A stretch of DNA of 64,000 bases. Origin: Casuarina equisetifolia. Lineage: Eukaryota > Streptophyta > Magnoliopsida > Fagales > Casuarinaceae. Every line of letters begins with the position of its first letter. The first letter of the stretch is position 1. Below the pieces are notes generated by a model that saw only the letters and a list, made by a program, of their open reading frames with translations, did not search any database and was not told the DNA's origin. Made by a program: the position numbers and the translations under genes. The stretch is from NCBI GenBank assembly GCA_028551475.1, contig CM052361.1, forward strand, positions 5,897,501 to 5,961,500, written 5' to 3'. Positions 26,707-40,599 of this stretch are shown piece after piece.

Positions 26707-29700
26707 TCAGTCTTCAGGGTCATCAGCCATGTTCTTCACACGAATTTCCACAGCCTTCAGATCTCGAAGATGTTGTAGGATTTCTTGAAGAAGATCCATT
26801 CCTTTGTCTCCCTTCTTTATGGAGCCCATACAGTGTTTGAGAAACTCCCTATCTGCTTCCAGAGCTTGTAGTCTCTCGTAAACATGATCCACCTCATCTT
26901 CAATGGCTAGTTTCTTGGTGTCCAGTTCAAAAGTTGGTACCAAGGAATTTTGCATTTCAACATACTCAAGTCCACCTTTTTCTTCAGATAATAAACCTTC
27001 TTCGTTTTCAATATTGGTGGCATCCAAGAGGGGAAGGAGCCTCTTTGCCATTGAACTCATACTTTTTCCCTCCGTATAATGTTTGTCATTATGAAATCCG
27101 TTTGAAATCCCGTTTTCTTCAGGACTAGTAAAATCATGATCTTCACACTCTTTGGCACCAGACGTTGAGGAATTCCCAACTGATTTCCCATCCTCAAGAT
27201 CTCCTTCATTATCACCTAATGTGATTAGCTTCTCCTCAAGTGCTTTTAGCTGGTCCAGAATGGATAGCCTCTCTTCCTCGTATTCTGCCAATGATTCATC
27301 AAGAGCACTCATGTGCTTGACACAGTCCAGTGCCATTTCCTCCAAATCCAAGACTGCATTATCAGGGCTATTGTTTTGACTGCTATCTTGATGGCCAGAA
27401 GAGCTACTGTCTTCGTCCTTTGCTTCGCGATTCAGATCTATGGATAATTCATCACTGTCGTCGGCATTGCTGCAAGAAGCAGAAGAGTCTCTACTTCTTA
27501 AACTTCCATTTTTAATTCGTCTCATCATTCTCATCTTCTCTTTCGTTTCATAATCCAAGACCTTCTGGCGAAATATTTCCAACTCTTTTTCAAGTTCTTT
27601 CTTCTCCTTCTCTCTCTTGACCATAAGCTCATTCAACAGTTGCAAGGCTTCCTGGTCATATTCAGCTTGTTCTTCCATCATCCTCTGGTATTGTAATGCC
27701 TCCATCTGCATCGCTGCTTTTTCCTCTTGAAGCCTGGTTATCATAGCCATTGTCTGGTTTGCAGCTATTGCTGATGCACTCCTCTCTTCTTCTAGTTCTG
27801 CATATAGAGCATTTAAGGCTTTTCTTTCAGATGCTAGTTCTGCTTTCAGCCGTTCAATGGTATTGACCGGATCACCGCCTTCCATTTCACTTACCACACT
27901 TCCATCCAAGGATTCTTCAGCTCCTGGTTCTCTTTTCTCAAACAGTAATAGTTTCTTATGCAAGCAATGGAGACTCTCAACCGAAGTTGGTGTATCCGGA
28001 AATTTCTCTTCCTCTGCTTCGTTAGGCTCTGAAGGCATAGATGCATGATTGTTTATCCCTTCTTGAGTCTTTTCGATCAAAATGTTCTCTTCTCCCGTTG
28101 CAGATTTCCCCATGGATATTGGACCTAGTAAAACCAGTTTTGTATAAGACTGCTTATAACTGATTACCAAGTAATTGGAGAGAATATGTGAGGCTTACCA
28201 AGGTCATTCTGAGCCACAAGTACATCAGAGGCTGCAGAACTTTTGGCAGGGTCATTGATAGTAGAAGGCTGATGTTGTAGGCATGACAATGAAGAACCTT
28301 CTTTTTCCTCGGGCTGGTCTTCAGCTGCATGGTCAGACGCTTCTTTACCTATCAAGGTCGTGGCTGTAGTTTCATCAGATGGCAGATTAAAGCTATCCAT
28401 TCCAGATGCTGAATTTTTAGAGAAGCACAGGACATTAATAGAGAGAAGCAGTGTAGGGGAAAAAATAGATTTCCAAGGAAGATTCAATTAACAAGAGGGT
28501 TTCACCGTACCTGCTAGATCATCGGGTTCTTCCACTGCTACTCCTTCGTTGAGGGACAAATTTGGAGTTTCTTGAGCAATATGAACTTCCCTGCATTCCT
28601 CACTGACCGTATCTTCTTTCCTTTCTACCACTTCTGGAGTTGAATCTTTGTTAATTTCTCCCTTACTGATCTCCGGGCTTTCAGATTGGCCTTCAGTTGC
28701 CTTCTCTGCATTTTCACTTCTCTCGAACAGTACTTGCTCTGTCAAGGCATTTAGACTTGTTTCAATCGGTGCCTCAGATTCAGGCGGTATATTTCGATCA
28801 TCATTTTCTTTTAGATTATCCTCTTCCAAGCTGCGTGATAGTTGGTTTGCCGTTGTTGAAGAATCAATCAACTCAACAGGGATCAAACGACTCAACTCAC
28901 AAGTGATATAATCCTCCAAATGCATATTTATCATTTCAAGCGACTCATCTTGTCCACTGCAACGCTGATACATAATACCATCAAAAGATTTAGGTAAAAA
29001 ACTAGTACCGCCGGAGCCCTGCTCAGAGTCTAGTAATGTTGAACAATGTCCTGGTGCCGCTTCAAAGAAGCAAAAACTGCCAACATGAGGAAGCATCTTA
29101 TGCTCATTTGCTATCCCATCATCACCACCATTTTCTTCCCAGTTGTCTTCATGGATCTCATTGTCCTCTTCTTTGTGATTTGATGCAGAATTAGATTTGC
29201 TTGGTTCTGTGTACTCACCTTGACTGTTGTCATCATCCACTGCTTCTATGACGATATTGTCTTTCTCGCCAAAATCAAAAGCTCCGCAAGAAGGTTTTGG
29301 AAACCAAAAAGAAGGATGCAATTTGCTTCCCAAGCTCTCATTGCAGCATGAACACCTGAAAATCATTTCACCATTTTCAAAATGGTTGTCACTTTCCCAG
29401 GGGATAAAAGAAATCCTCTGCGTCCTGCCTAGGGAGCTGTCGCTGTAACCTGGCCTAGAGCCTAAGCAGTCGTCACACATATTATGGGTTTCAGCCAATT
29501 TTTGGTGAGTTGAACAGTAGCTCAACTTGGAAACTTCAGCCGCATGAGTTTCACACACAAGATCTCTGAAAGAGTTTGTGATCTTACCAGGCTCCAGGAA
29601 ACGATCAACTCTAGAACACAATACACAGGGTGGTTTAAGGCCAAAGTAATTGGAAAACTTGGTGATCAAATAACTAAACAAAGAGTTGACGAGGAGGAGG

Positions 29701-29795
29701 GTTATCAAGACCCACTCAAGGAACGCATAAACTAGGATTACAACGATCTCGTTGGTGTTTCTGTACAACATGGTTGCAAACTTGTTGGTAGCCAT
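26707..29795 (-). CDS. MYOB: Myosin-binding protein (DUF593 / GTD-binding domain)
   Basis: Membrane receptor for plant class XI myosins that links vesicles to actin-driven streaming (family knowledge). Three exons: 28511-29795, 28199-28408 and 26707-28124, giving 970 aa. The N-terminus has a membrane anchor at about residues 15-45 (EIVVILVYAFLEWVLITLLL), followed by a cysteine-rich block (PPCVLCSRVDRF, CDDCLGS). A long acidic, serine-rich, low-conservation region comes next. The DUF593 coiled coil (IERLKAELASERKALNALYAELEEERSA... QEALQLLNELM) spans about residues 587-688. A second coiled coil (LEYVEMQ... VYERLQALEADREFL) is followed by DLLQEILQHLRDL near the C-terminus. Length and order fit the large MYOB1/2 type. 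Intron phases agree at both junctions. Confidence 0.93.
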
Positions 29796-29851
29796 GGATT
29801 TGCTATGTTTTTCTTGTTATCCTCACATCAATGCATAAAACATGAGGAGAG

Positions 29852-29854
<3 letters not shown>

Positions 29855-29885
<31 letters not shown>
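29855..29885. repeat. (GA)n tract in the MYOB leader
   Basis: About 15 GA units (CT on the sense strand) lie some 60 nt upstream of the MYOB start codon. CT-rich microsatellites are common in plant 5' UTRs. Confidence 0.9.
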
Positions 29886-29888
<3 letters not shown>

Positions 29889-29899
29889 GAGGGAGATAT

Positions 29900-32615
29900 C
29901 AATGTCAAAATGCTTTTGAAGTTTTGACAGAACAACACAAACCGGATAGGTGCAAGAGAAACCAGGATTGTTCTCAAGATTGTGTGTTTGTTACTCCACC
30001 AGCTTATTATTCTTTAACTTTTGTCAATCTGAGTTGAGACTGTAATTATACTGCTATTAAAATATACGACTTACCATGGTCGATATGATGACTATCTTAA
30101 TACATAACCCAAAAATGACGTGACAGGAAAAGGAAAAAGGCCTGTATGCTTACAAAATTTTGTACGAAGCAATGGAAAACAGTTTAATGGTGTTAAAGTC
30201 AGGAAAGTTCATCGTTTAGGAGATACAATGTTATAGTAATATTAGAATTTAAGTTGATCCACTCCCATTTTTACTCAATTTTAAGCTTTTAAAGTATTCT
30301 TAATATACCAAAGAGCATTCATTCTATTCCATTTAATCTTAGATTCAAGTTATACTTGTGTTGGAGAGAATATTAATGATGAAAATCTCATCTTATTTCG
30401 AAGAGATTTTCAATTAAATTTTAAAATTTCTAATAAGTAAAAATTAACTATGTAATAATTCAAAAAATTCTGTTGAATAATTTACAATCACTCAAGTTCA
30501 CACACTCAAGTACTAAACTTAAAATCAAAAGTTTTTAGATATTATTTTCTCTCAATTGAATCAGACACTTATCAAAAATAATTTATGGGCTACTGTTAAG
30601 TTCCAGGAACTAGATGCATGATCAGGGAGAGGGAGAGGGAGATGTATGTGGATAGACATGAAACCACTTGCCTAGAATATGCAACGTAAAGTAATACCAA
30701 TGATTTAAAATATTTCCTTCTTGTAAGGCAAAACATTTATTAGAATGAGTTCACTGTTCTTGGCATGGAAATCAGGTGACTGTTGAAACCGATCGCATAC
30801 TTTTGCCCCATTCGTCCGCTTAGCTTTTATTTGGGCCACACCACGCGCATGAAAATGAGCTGGTGGACCATGAATGCATTTGTAAAGTAAAGAATGGGCC
30901 CTACTGCAATGCCGGAGTTAGACAGACGCTCTTACCAAGTGAGAAATGGCGATTGTTTATACAATCCTTGCACTCGATTTTCAACAATCCGCTGTTGTCC
31001 TCAAACATTTCATATGGGGTTTTCTTCAACATTTGTCAAAGCTTTTGATTAGTTTAAGTGATGTAGAACTACATTAATTGCATACAACTTGGGATACTGA
31101 TTCAAAGTTAAAGTGATTGACAGGGAATGATGAAATATGGTTGTCAAACAATGGCAGCCATGATGGAAAGGCTGAGAAGAAAGAAAAAGTGGGAAAAAAA
31201 AAGGGGAGTATAGTGGATCAAATTGGGGGACCGTGACAGTGATTTGAGACCCTTTGTGTGAATAAAGCTGATAACAATGTCTGTGGGATCAAGTCCTTCC
31301 TTCCTGCTTTTGCTTTTGGAGCTCCGCTTTGGCTTTTGAAAAGTTCGTTCCTGGATTTGAGAAACACAGAATATTAATCAAAGAATCAACCTCTGAAGCG
31401 TACAATAAACCTTAACTAAAGGGGGAACAGAAAACTAAAAATGGAGCACATTACCGAAGATTAGCGACCACCATGAGTGGATGATCTATTAGATATTTAT
31501 ATACGGTCTGGTAGTCCTACATGCACCTGCTGCACATGGAAGCTCACTACTGATGGTGAAGAATACCTAATCCTTCTCCCCGACCAGATATGAATCTGAA
31601 CTGAGAAAGCGGGTTAATAGTCTTGGACCTTTCAAAAAGTTGTTGGTGAGGAAGTTTTTAGACTTAGAAACAGATCTTTTATGGGGGTCTCTAGTGAAAG
31701 TGACCTTCATTTCTTCTGAGGGAACAAACGGCGATGATGGGTGGTCTTAACTCCACTCGGGGTTCCACCTGCAACCAATACAAGACAATGCATGGATAAA
31801 TGCTTTGGAGGCAATTCCTACTGGCCAACAATTTGGACAGTGTAAATGTCTGTAAAAAGACTAGTCAGTTAAGTTGGTGCGTCTGGTCTGCCAAACCTTT
31901 TATAGTTATATATTAATGGAGGATAGTGCTAAAATAGCAGACGAATGGACAGATTTGAGCGTGAAAGCATTCATGAAAAGTTGCTCCAGAGACAGCCGCA
32001 ATGGCATGATACCAAATCCCCATGCTATTTGGGGTTGCCTAAGCATATGTATACATATATTTTTTACAATGGATTTTCGTAGATTGGTCCAACCATCTAT
32101 GAATCAGATGATTCATAGCCTAAAGTTACATAAAGTTACAAATAGTTGCAAGAAGAAGTTATCCACCAACCGGCACAGTGACCTTGATCTTATTGTTCAT
32201 CCAAGTGGAAGGTCCTTAATCACTCTTAGTGAAGGCTTTTTTACCTTTCTTTTCAGAATGGGGGTAAGATATCCAGTACCTAATTTAGCAGGCACTGACA
32301 TTCTGATCAATAATAGTATTATTCATGGCATCATATGATGCTATGGCTGTATATTTCATGGTCAAGTTTGCTTCAACTTCATCTCTGCATCATAATAACA
32401 ACGCAAGCGGAAGCAAATTTGAACACACAGCACGAAAGTTTTGGAAAAAGATCGAAAGAAGAAAGGCTAATACAATATGATAGGATTTTCCTTTACATTA
32501 GTATTAATCATCTTCTAGCGATCAAAGAGTTCATCCTACAACTACTAGGACCTCGATAAAAGTAGCTACTGTTAATTATCTTGAGTAACTTTTAGAGTTA
32601 ATTGTCTTGAGTATT
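29900..32615. other. MYOB promoter and AAF-like 3' side; no certain gene
   Basis: The left part contains the MYOB promoter and the right end the 3' UTR of the AAF-like gene. In between I see a 154-codon open frame (31874-32338, +) and a 48-codon frame (31567-31710, -). Neither has recognisable similarity. A short perfect inverted repeat (CTATGAATCA-GA-TGATTCATAG) lies at about 32095-32116. Confidence 0.4.
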
Positions 32616-35600
32616 TCAATTTGTATCTGTATCATCCTCAACTTCTTGGCTGTCCTCCTCCGTACTTAATTGGTTCATCATAAACCTCCAGCTGTCACCT
32701 TCCTCTATCTTCCACTGTTTCTTTAGTTCGAAGATTGCTTTGGATGCTGCAATAGCAATGGCTGGGTTACTATCTTCAGCCAGTCTCTGGAAGAAAACGA
32801 GAAAAATCAGTTTCTTCATTCATGTTAAGAATCCACAGGTCATCTAGTGTATTCCTTTTAAACTATATCATCCACCACCTGCAACGCTCCCATGCCTGCA
32901 TTTCCAAGAGTCCACATGGAAGGTGCTGCTGCTAATGCTTTGGCTAATGCTTGTCTATACCAAGAAAACAAGAACATATTATCCAAGGAAATTTTATATG
33001 CGCATATATTTGTCTGAGCATACACGTATATATCAATAAACCAGGTAACCTAAGTATTGGGGCCAGAAAGATCTGATATTCTTGCTGGCATAACTTGCTG
33101 GACTGACTAAAATAGCACTTCCCTCAATGAAAATTTCACAACTTTTCCACTTCATCATGCTTGAAAGACGGATGAATTAAGCAAAAAACTCAAATTGATA
33201 TTATTGTTGTGATAAAACCTAAAAGAACCTTGCTTAAAAGGGTTACCTAGTGTTGACATCGGGAGAAATTGAACATTCTGCTAACAGGGATGCACTGCTT
33301 TTACCATCCATAGCATCAAGATCTATAAGAGTTGCAATCAACAGCTCGAGCTGCTCAGATAAAAGAGTGGTAAGTTGAAAGACATTGAAATTAATGGCTC
33401 ACTCAGACGAGGAGTATGAATGCGTAGAGTTATCAACCTCTTCAGGATCAGTATAGTCGATCCCATCAGCTTCAGAGAGAGCTGATGCCATACTCCAGTA
33501 AGCTTCCTGCATATAAGCAAAAGAGATCACTACAAATGTCATGATTCCTGAGGCAACTGAGACAGAAATAGTTTTAGACAAAAAAAAAAAAAAAAAGAAC
33601 CTGAATTGCAGTAATGCGATCAGCAGACACTTCCCCAGGGAAAAAATCAAGTGTTTTCCCGTTCTTCTCGAGTGTTATACAGCCCATTGCACTATTTGCT
33701 GAAAGAGTATTTTCTTCCTTATGCAGAGGACTGAATTGCAACATATCAGAAAATTAAGCTACCAATGCTACTTACTTTCCCCTCCACAGGGAACGGGGGA
33801 AGAATGTTACATAAAGTAAGAATAACCTTACAATTTGTACATCTTGCTCACCATCATGTCATGGATATTTCTGACAAACTGCATACTCATGAAGAGAAAA
33901 GACCATAAGTTCCAAGAGACATAAAAAGGAGTAGAGTAAACATAAGCGAGTTGCACATCACTACACAATTAAAATACAAGAAATAAATTAATAATTAATT
34001 TATGCCATTAATTAACAGGTTGCAGAATATATCAGTTCACCTCTAAAGCCATGAAGGCGTCTTCCATTGCACGTTGCTTTGCTCGGAAGTCAGCAAGGCG
34101 TAAATCATCCTGAAAGTAAGTCAAAACCAAGTGTGCATCAAAATTGTGTACTACTAGAAAAAAAGGTCCAAAACCGAGGTCGAAACGCAATGTAATTGTA
34201 CACTTAGGACAAGCTCCACTGACGATTCTGAAGGTGTAATGAGACAACATTGGACACCTGCCAGATTTTGTCTGCCCACATCTTCAAACTAGTAAAAGCT
34301 CTATGAGTTTCCATTAATTAGAAAATACGCTAGGATAAAACTAAGGTCTTTTTCCCTTGATCAGACGCAGCATGAGTTACTAACAATATACATAAAAAAA
34401 ATAAATAAACTAAGGTGTTCTTTCATTTAATGCAATCTTCTCTGTGCACACTTCAGTTTCACCCTTCTTAATCGATCAAAAATGATAATGTATGCTCTCC
34501 GAGAACAAAACAATCCTAAATTGCTTAGATTCTGCACTCTTTTACACTCATCAAATGAAGCAATTATTAATAATTATATAGTAGAGGCACCTTTAGAGCT
34601 CCATCACTCCAATGCTTATCAGCAGCCTTCTTCAATCTAGACTGGGCTTTGTCCGTCAAGATCTGCCAGAGGATACAAAGATCACAAAAAATGTTAACCA
34701 CAAAGAAGCCATGACAATGGTCAATTCATTCATTTACGACAAAGTAAGCCAATATTCAAAAACATAGCTATAGCGTACCGTAGCAATATTGTGAAGCCGT
34801 TCAGCTTTTGCTTTCACATGGCGGTCAATTCTCTCAGTATCCTCCCTTGCCCGTGCTACACAATCCAACGATTGGCGCACACACACACAAAAAAAAAAAA
34901 AAAAGGAAGGAAAAACAATGAGCCAAATTGAACCAAATTATACATTTATGCACCACGTCAAACGAAAATAAGACCAAATGGACAAATAATTGCACATTTG
35001 AGCACTCTGCAGGATGGAATGTTTTCCATTTTTGTTTTGCGGAAAAAAGCCACCAACCAAACCCCACTGCCATGCCATCCCTCCACCCCCAGCGCAGGGG
35101 GCAAAAAACCAAAAAATTTCTTACAGCACAACCCTTCCCCTCACAAAAAAAAAAAAAAAAACAAAGGTAAAATAAAATAAAAGAAAGAAACATAATAAAA
35201 GGCCACCACATAATAAGAATCCACCACTACAAAAGGGAAACAAATAGTCAAGCGATGCAATTATGAAAAACATGTAACATTAAAGTTCTGCAATGCTACA
35301 AATTGGATCCCTTGCAGTACATTCTTAAATTACTACATTAAAATCGAGAAAACAGATATTGAGAATTTGAAAAGCTAGCAAAAGCAGACAGAAAGGAAAA
35401 ATTTACCATCAAGCTTAAGGAACTCTGACCCAAGAATAGCTACACCTTGACGTGCTCGAGCATCCAATCTCATTATCCCACTGGGAAAAAATGGCACATG
35501 ATGAGCAGTACTCTAAATTTACTTAGAACCAAATGGTTCAAAGGCATGAATTTATAAGATATGCAAATTTATTGTAAGTAAGCTAATACCAAAAAGCAAT

Positions 35601-37715
35601 CTAAAGCCATCCAATAAGAAACATTATGGCTTTGTGACACAGGCCCAATCTAAATATAAACATTCTATGACAGCTTACTCAACCGAAACTTGTAGCACAT
35701 GATTCAATAAATGATGGATCATCTGGTGCAAGCTCACATTTTTGCCATCATTTCCAGTTTTTCACATAATCTATATGTTGTATCGAGACAAGGGATTCAT
35801 GGTCATTGCGAGCTTTTCTGAACAAGTAATTAGGCGCAACATTAGATTGCTGAAAATCTTACCGAGAAAGCAAGACAATGTCATTGCGAGCTCTTTCATT
35901 TACGTACTTTGCGTCATTGTAGACAAATTTACAAGCTTCACACAAGCCTTTGCTGGAGTGAGTATTATTGGGCACGACTAGATGCTTATTTTCTTCATCT
36001 CCGATTTGCACACTGATTTACAATAGAATTTTAGCAGCATAAACAGAATGCATTAGTAGCACCAACTATCATCGAAAGCTCAACACAAGTCATTGTCAGA
36101 AAGCATGAAATTCAAAAATCCTTAGGTAAAGAGGCATGAGTGTTTCTTCCGGTTACAACTGAAGTGATTGCCAGAATAAATAAATCCATGTTAAAAAAAG
36201 GGGATAAATAAAAACTCATTAAGTCCACACATGCAAACAAGGAAGAGACCATATTACAGAGAACAAAACTGAAAGAAAAATAATGAATGACCTCACTTCA
36301 AAGGTAGAACAACAATGTGAGGAAAAAGTTTTACTTTATAGAATTGATTCAAAGTAGTGAATGACCTCAATTCATAGGTCGAACAACAAAGTTGAGAATG
36401 ACTTTTACTCTGTGGAATATTTACAAAATACATCTGACGGAAAAAGGACAGAAGCAACTTAAAATAACAATAGCCACCGTGAATCTTACACGCTCGTGTT
36501 ACCCACTTTTGCTACATTATCCTCTCATCTAACGATACCTACCATTTCACTTTTAGCTAACAATGTAAATCTGTTGGCTACTTTCTCCAATTCCCAGCTT
36601 TTCTGATAATATTATCATTACAGATCCTTTAGAAAACAGCCAAAACCACAAGCATTATATATAGCATACCTAGCAGATGATCAAGATTTGTGCAAATCAT
36701 GATGTCCAACTTACTAATCAAGTCTTTCTTAGATGCCTATATAAAGCATGCAGACAGAAACACTTGCATGTTAAAAAAAGGGGAAAATGCTCCATGACAG
36801 AAACACTTGCTTGTTAAAAAAGGGAAAAATGCTCCTGTCTAAACACTATTATTGCAACCAGTGGTGCAAAACATTAATCCCCATCGACACTTAATTTTAG
36901 GATACATATGGAGGTGATAACCATGAGCCTGCCTGACACGTTAGATACTGGCATATGCTTTTACCATTGAAAGGGAAAATTAGTGATTTTATGCTCTTTG
37001 CTCAGTAAAATCATTCATCAAAAGTTCAATTTTACGTTCCATGGCTGTTGCAACATAAAAAAACAGTCGGATCCATTTCAACTTAGTGAATTAAGAACAG
37101 AGACAGATGACACCTTCTCCCCTAGTATGGATGCTGCGGATTTCCCATCTCCTACACCTTCATGTCAAATAGAATGACCTTATTTGTTTATTTATCTCAC
37201 AGAAATCCATAAAATTTGGCTGCTTAAGAATACATGCACCATGGTCAAATTTTCTTTTCAAAACAAGGGGGGTTCATTTCAATACGATGCAAAATTCCTA
37301 TAGGAAAGGTAAAATTTCAATTTTATTCTGTATGTCTTCTCAAATAGAATTGATGCTTGGTACATCCTTGTGCTTACCTCGACATGTTTTCACAATCACC
37401 ATAAGTTCTAACACATTCCTTTGCTTCAGTCTTATGTGTTCCTCTGGACCGGCATAACACAGAAGAACCTCTAGAGACAATGAAGTTAAGAGGTTTTTGA
37501 CATATGCGCCACAAACCCGAATCAGAAAACCTTGATTTCACTCCCATTATGTGCCCATGGCTCAGTTGCTTAAGTTCCATTCCTTGGCTTGAAAAATTTG
37601 ATTTATCATGTTGTGGTGACATGGCAAAAGAATAAGCAGGTCCTGGTGATCTAGTGACACTTTTCCTATCAGTCACCGCAGGACCACTTGAAAGCTTGCC
37701 TGGAGTAAGTGCCAT
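32616..37715 (-). CDS. AAF: AAF-like senescence-associated protein, plastid
   Basis: Resembles the plant A-FIFTEEN (AAF) family of plastid proteins tied to leaf ageing and redox stress; the identification is from memory. Twelve exons: 37378-37715, 35863-36012, 35407-35480, 34779-34855, 34591-34662, 34041-34109, 33832-33878, 33601-33730, 33438-33506, 33247-33350, 32879-32954 and 32616-32786, giving 458 aa. Every phase closes. Exon 1 (residues 1-112) is basic and serine-rich, as expected of a transit peptide. The conserved core follows: a CEAC pair with KFVYNDAKYVNERARND, then RMRLD-type repeats (ARARQGVAILGSEFLKLD, ARAREDTERID). The C-terminal half is helical and ends in an acidic tail (EDSQEVEDDTDTN). 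A leader exon probably ends near 40170 (AAA|GTGAGT), leaving a 5' UTR intron of about 2.4 kb. No enzyme motif is visible. Confidence 0.75.
36284..36425. repeat. Tandem duplication (74-bp unit) in AAF-like intron 1
   Basis: Copies begin TGAATGACCTCA at 36284 and 36358 and share GAACAACAA and TTTTACT. They are diverged by perhaps 20 %. Confidence 0.8.
36753..36838. repeat. Tandem duplication (43-bp unit) in AAF-like intron 1
   Basis: Copies at 36753-36795 and 36796-36838, both GACAGAAACACTTGC...TTAAAAAA...AATGCTCC, differ at only a few positions. Confidence 0.9.
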
Positions 37716-37778
37716 GGAAAGGATCAACAAGGTCGTGAAGTGACTTAAAGCAGCATTTCCCTTGCAGAAGCTTAAGTC

Positions 37779-40170
37779 TAGTAAGACCAAAATAGCATTA
37801 TCAGGCAGTGTCACATATTTGATATGAAGTTTTAGGTAAAGAATATTCTAGCAATGAATATCTAAATGCAAAAACATTTTCACATAACACTTCTGACTGC
37901 ATTGGAAATGAAGCATGACAAAGAAATACAAAACAAAAGATTAAGAGAATTTAACATCCCTATAGTCAAAACACCGCAAAACATAAATCATCGATTGTTA
38001 TAACAGTCAGTATCACCTTAGGGACTGAAAAAGTAATTATCTTCCGGTAGAAGTCACCTTAAGGAGAGATCTCAACAAATATCCGAGAGAAGTTGCTCAT
38101 GACAAATAGTCACTGTTTACATTTTTGCAATTGCATTGCTGTTTATCAAAAAGTATCTTTAGTAAGCAGCTTTAATTCAACCACAAATGACTTGCAGCTC
38201 AGGACAATCCCATAATACTTTACATATTACTTAAAATATTTTCGTCCAACCTCAATCACGAGTTCTAATACATAGGAATTATAAGTTTAGGTGAAGTATT
38301 TTCCGGAAATGTGTTAATATTTAGGCCTTGCCCAATCAAGAAAGATTTTCACACGCACATATTAATTTGTATCTTAGTTGTGGACATAAAATACAAGCAA
38401 TTTTCTGCTAATTTTTCTCCAAACTTCCAGCTTCAAGAGTCTCTCATCAAGCCAAAAAGGTTGCTTCTGCTTCTTCTTTTTTCAATTTCTTTTCTCATTC
38501 TTGCTGCAAGTGGATTCATTTAATTATGGCCAGGGACTGGTGCTCAGATACCAAAAGGTGCACCAAAACAAAGCTCTCCAACAACCCCAACATGAGTGCC
38601 AATAGACTGGCTTAGCATCCCTAGACTTTGTCTCATACAACAAAGCAAACCAATCATCAATCATAAATAGCTTCCAATCCTTATGAGAGTTTTTAAATTG
38701 GCCACAGGATCCTCAGCTGATCTGACCTGACCATCACAGGTGCTTTGTAACCAGTATAACCATTTCACCATTATTGTACTCAAACATAGAAAAACTAATG
38801 CTTAAGAGGCGACTCACCGCACCAGATACACTATCTCATCAAGCAACTCAATGTGACACATCTGTAGCAGTCCAACCTCAAACACCTCACTATATTTCCA
38901 CAACCCACTCTCATAACAATTTCCTAAATGTAAGAAACGTAGCTGTTCAAACAGATTGCGGTTCTGCCTGATGTAAAATCTAGAAAACCAACACAGAAAC
39001 AGAAATCAACTGCACTAGATATCAGTTTGCTAAGACCCTACAACGCAAAAATAAATTAGTTATGAGGAAACGCTCACAACCTTAAGCTACTGAGATTGCC
39101 TCACTAATACCGCCAAAATTTTAAAACAATGGAATATTCTTTGGCTAGAAGATTGTACGGATCAGAGACATCTCTCATCTTAACGAGAGCTTTCATAAGA
39201 CTTCATAGTATAGATGCACCACCCCTTAAATTGTTTCTGACATTCCAACTTTCTTCTTTATCTTGGATGTTTCCAATAATTCTCTTGTGATAAAAGCATC
39301 TATGTCCCACATACACCCTTCATTAGAACATTATCAGGCTCAGATGTTCCGGCTAGAATTTTGATTTCATCATACAGACAAGCAAAAGAAATAATTGCAT
39401 ATAAACCAAAGGTAACATATATACATCACAAGTAAACGATAAATTTATATTTCATCGTCCACAAAGCTAAAGTTCATGGAAGCCATGCATCACGTTCAAA
39501 TCCAACATCCAGATAAGGATCAGATGAGCTATTATTTCAAACTTCTCCTATGCACTCCTATTCAATTTTCTTTTCCCTTGCTCTCCAGAATCACCATTTC
39601 TGCAACAATTTTCTTCCACCATCTGCATGCGCCCATTCTTGAAGTTCACATTATCAAGCACCTGAATTAGTCTAGGAACCAGCATTTTACTCACTAGTTC
39701 ATTACCCAGGGACAATCAACCTTGTAACCTCAAGATAAAGGGGAACATATGTGCCGGCCGAGAATCAGCACTCCACACTTTCGCTCGACTGATAATGGTC
39801 CAATCATCACGAATTTAATGGAAAAAAAAAAAGGACTCCAATTTGCCATCATATGGGTTGCTCATAAACTAACCAGTAATAAATTCTACAGAGAATGTTG
39901 CTTCTGAAGCTATAATTCGATCTACGGCAGTACTGTATGGTTAACATTCATCATCATCACAAAGTATCAACTAATCTGACATCATAAAAGAAAAAAAAGT
40001 TACAGAAAAACAAAACCTGCAAAAAGGGGAAAAAACCAGCACCCCGATCTTGCTGACTAAAGCTTAAACGAAGAACATGAAGAACACCCACTAAGTGTAG
40101 ATTAGAAGCAATCCAGAAAGCGAGAAAAGCAATGGGACTGAGTGAACCTGTGGGATGCAGCACTCACTTT
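37779..40170 (-). other. Inferred 5' UTR intron of the AAF-like gene
   Basis: A likely leader exon ends at about 40170 (donor GTGAGT on the minus strand) and a likely acceptor (TTGGTCTTACTAG) lies near 37779, shortly upstream of the start codon. The 2.4 kb between holds no recognisable gene. This is inferred from splice signals only and has no transcript support. Confidence 0.4.
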
Positions 40171-40599
40171 CCAGAGAGAGCGAGGGGGAAAGGAATGTTA
40201 AGAAAGCGGGTACATTTGTACTGAATGGAGTGAGCCAAGGCGCAATACCAACAAAATTGGGGAAGAGAATTTGCGACCACAAGCTCGGCCTGTGGCCCCA
40301 GGAAGGCCAACAATACTAAATTTTGTATAGAACGACATACACCAGTCCCCGGCATTTACACGTTCGCAGTCCCTTACATCTGCAGCATCCCATGGAGTTA
40401 AGAGCGCCACGTCGTGTTATTCTGTTGTGTCCTCTTTTCCTCCACATTGACGAAGAAACCACGGATAACTGTCCGAGGATTTGTGTGCCTTCAAGTGTAT
40501 GCTGGGGTTCATTTAGGTTGTCCAAATCGGCTTGCATGATTTGGGTGTGGTCTAAAAGCAATTGCAAGGATGATTCGATGAACTAGTTTACTTGAGATG

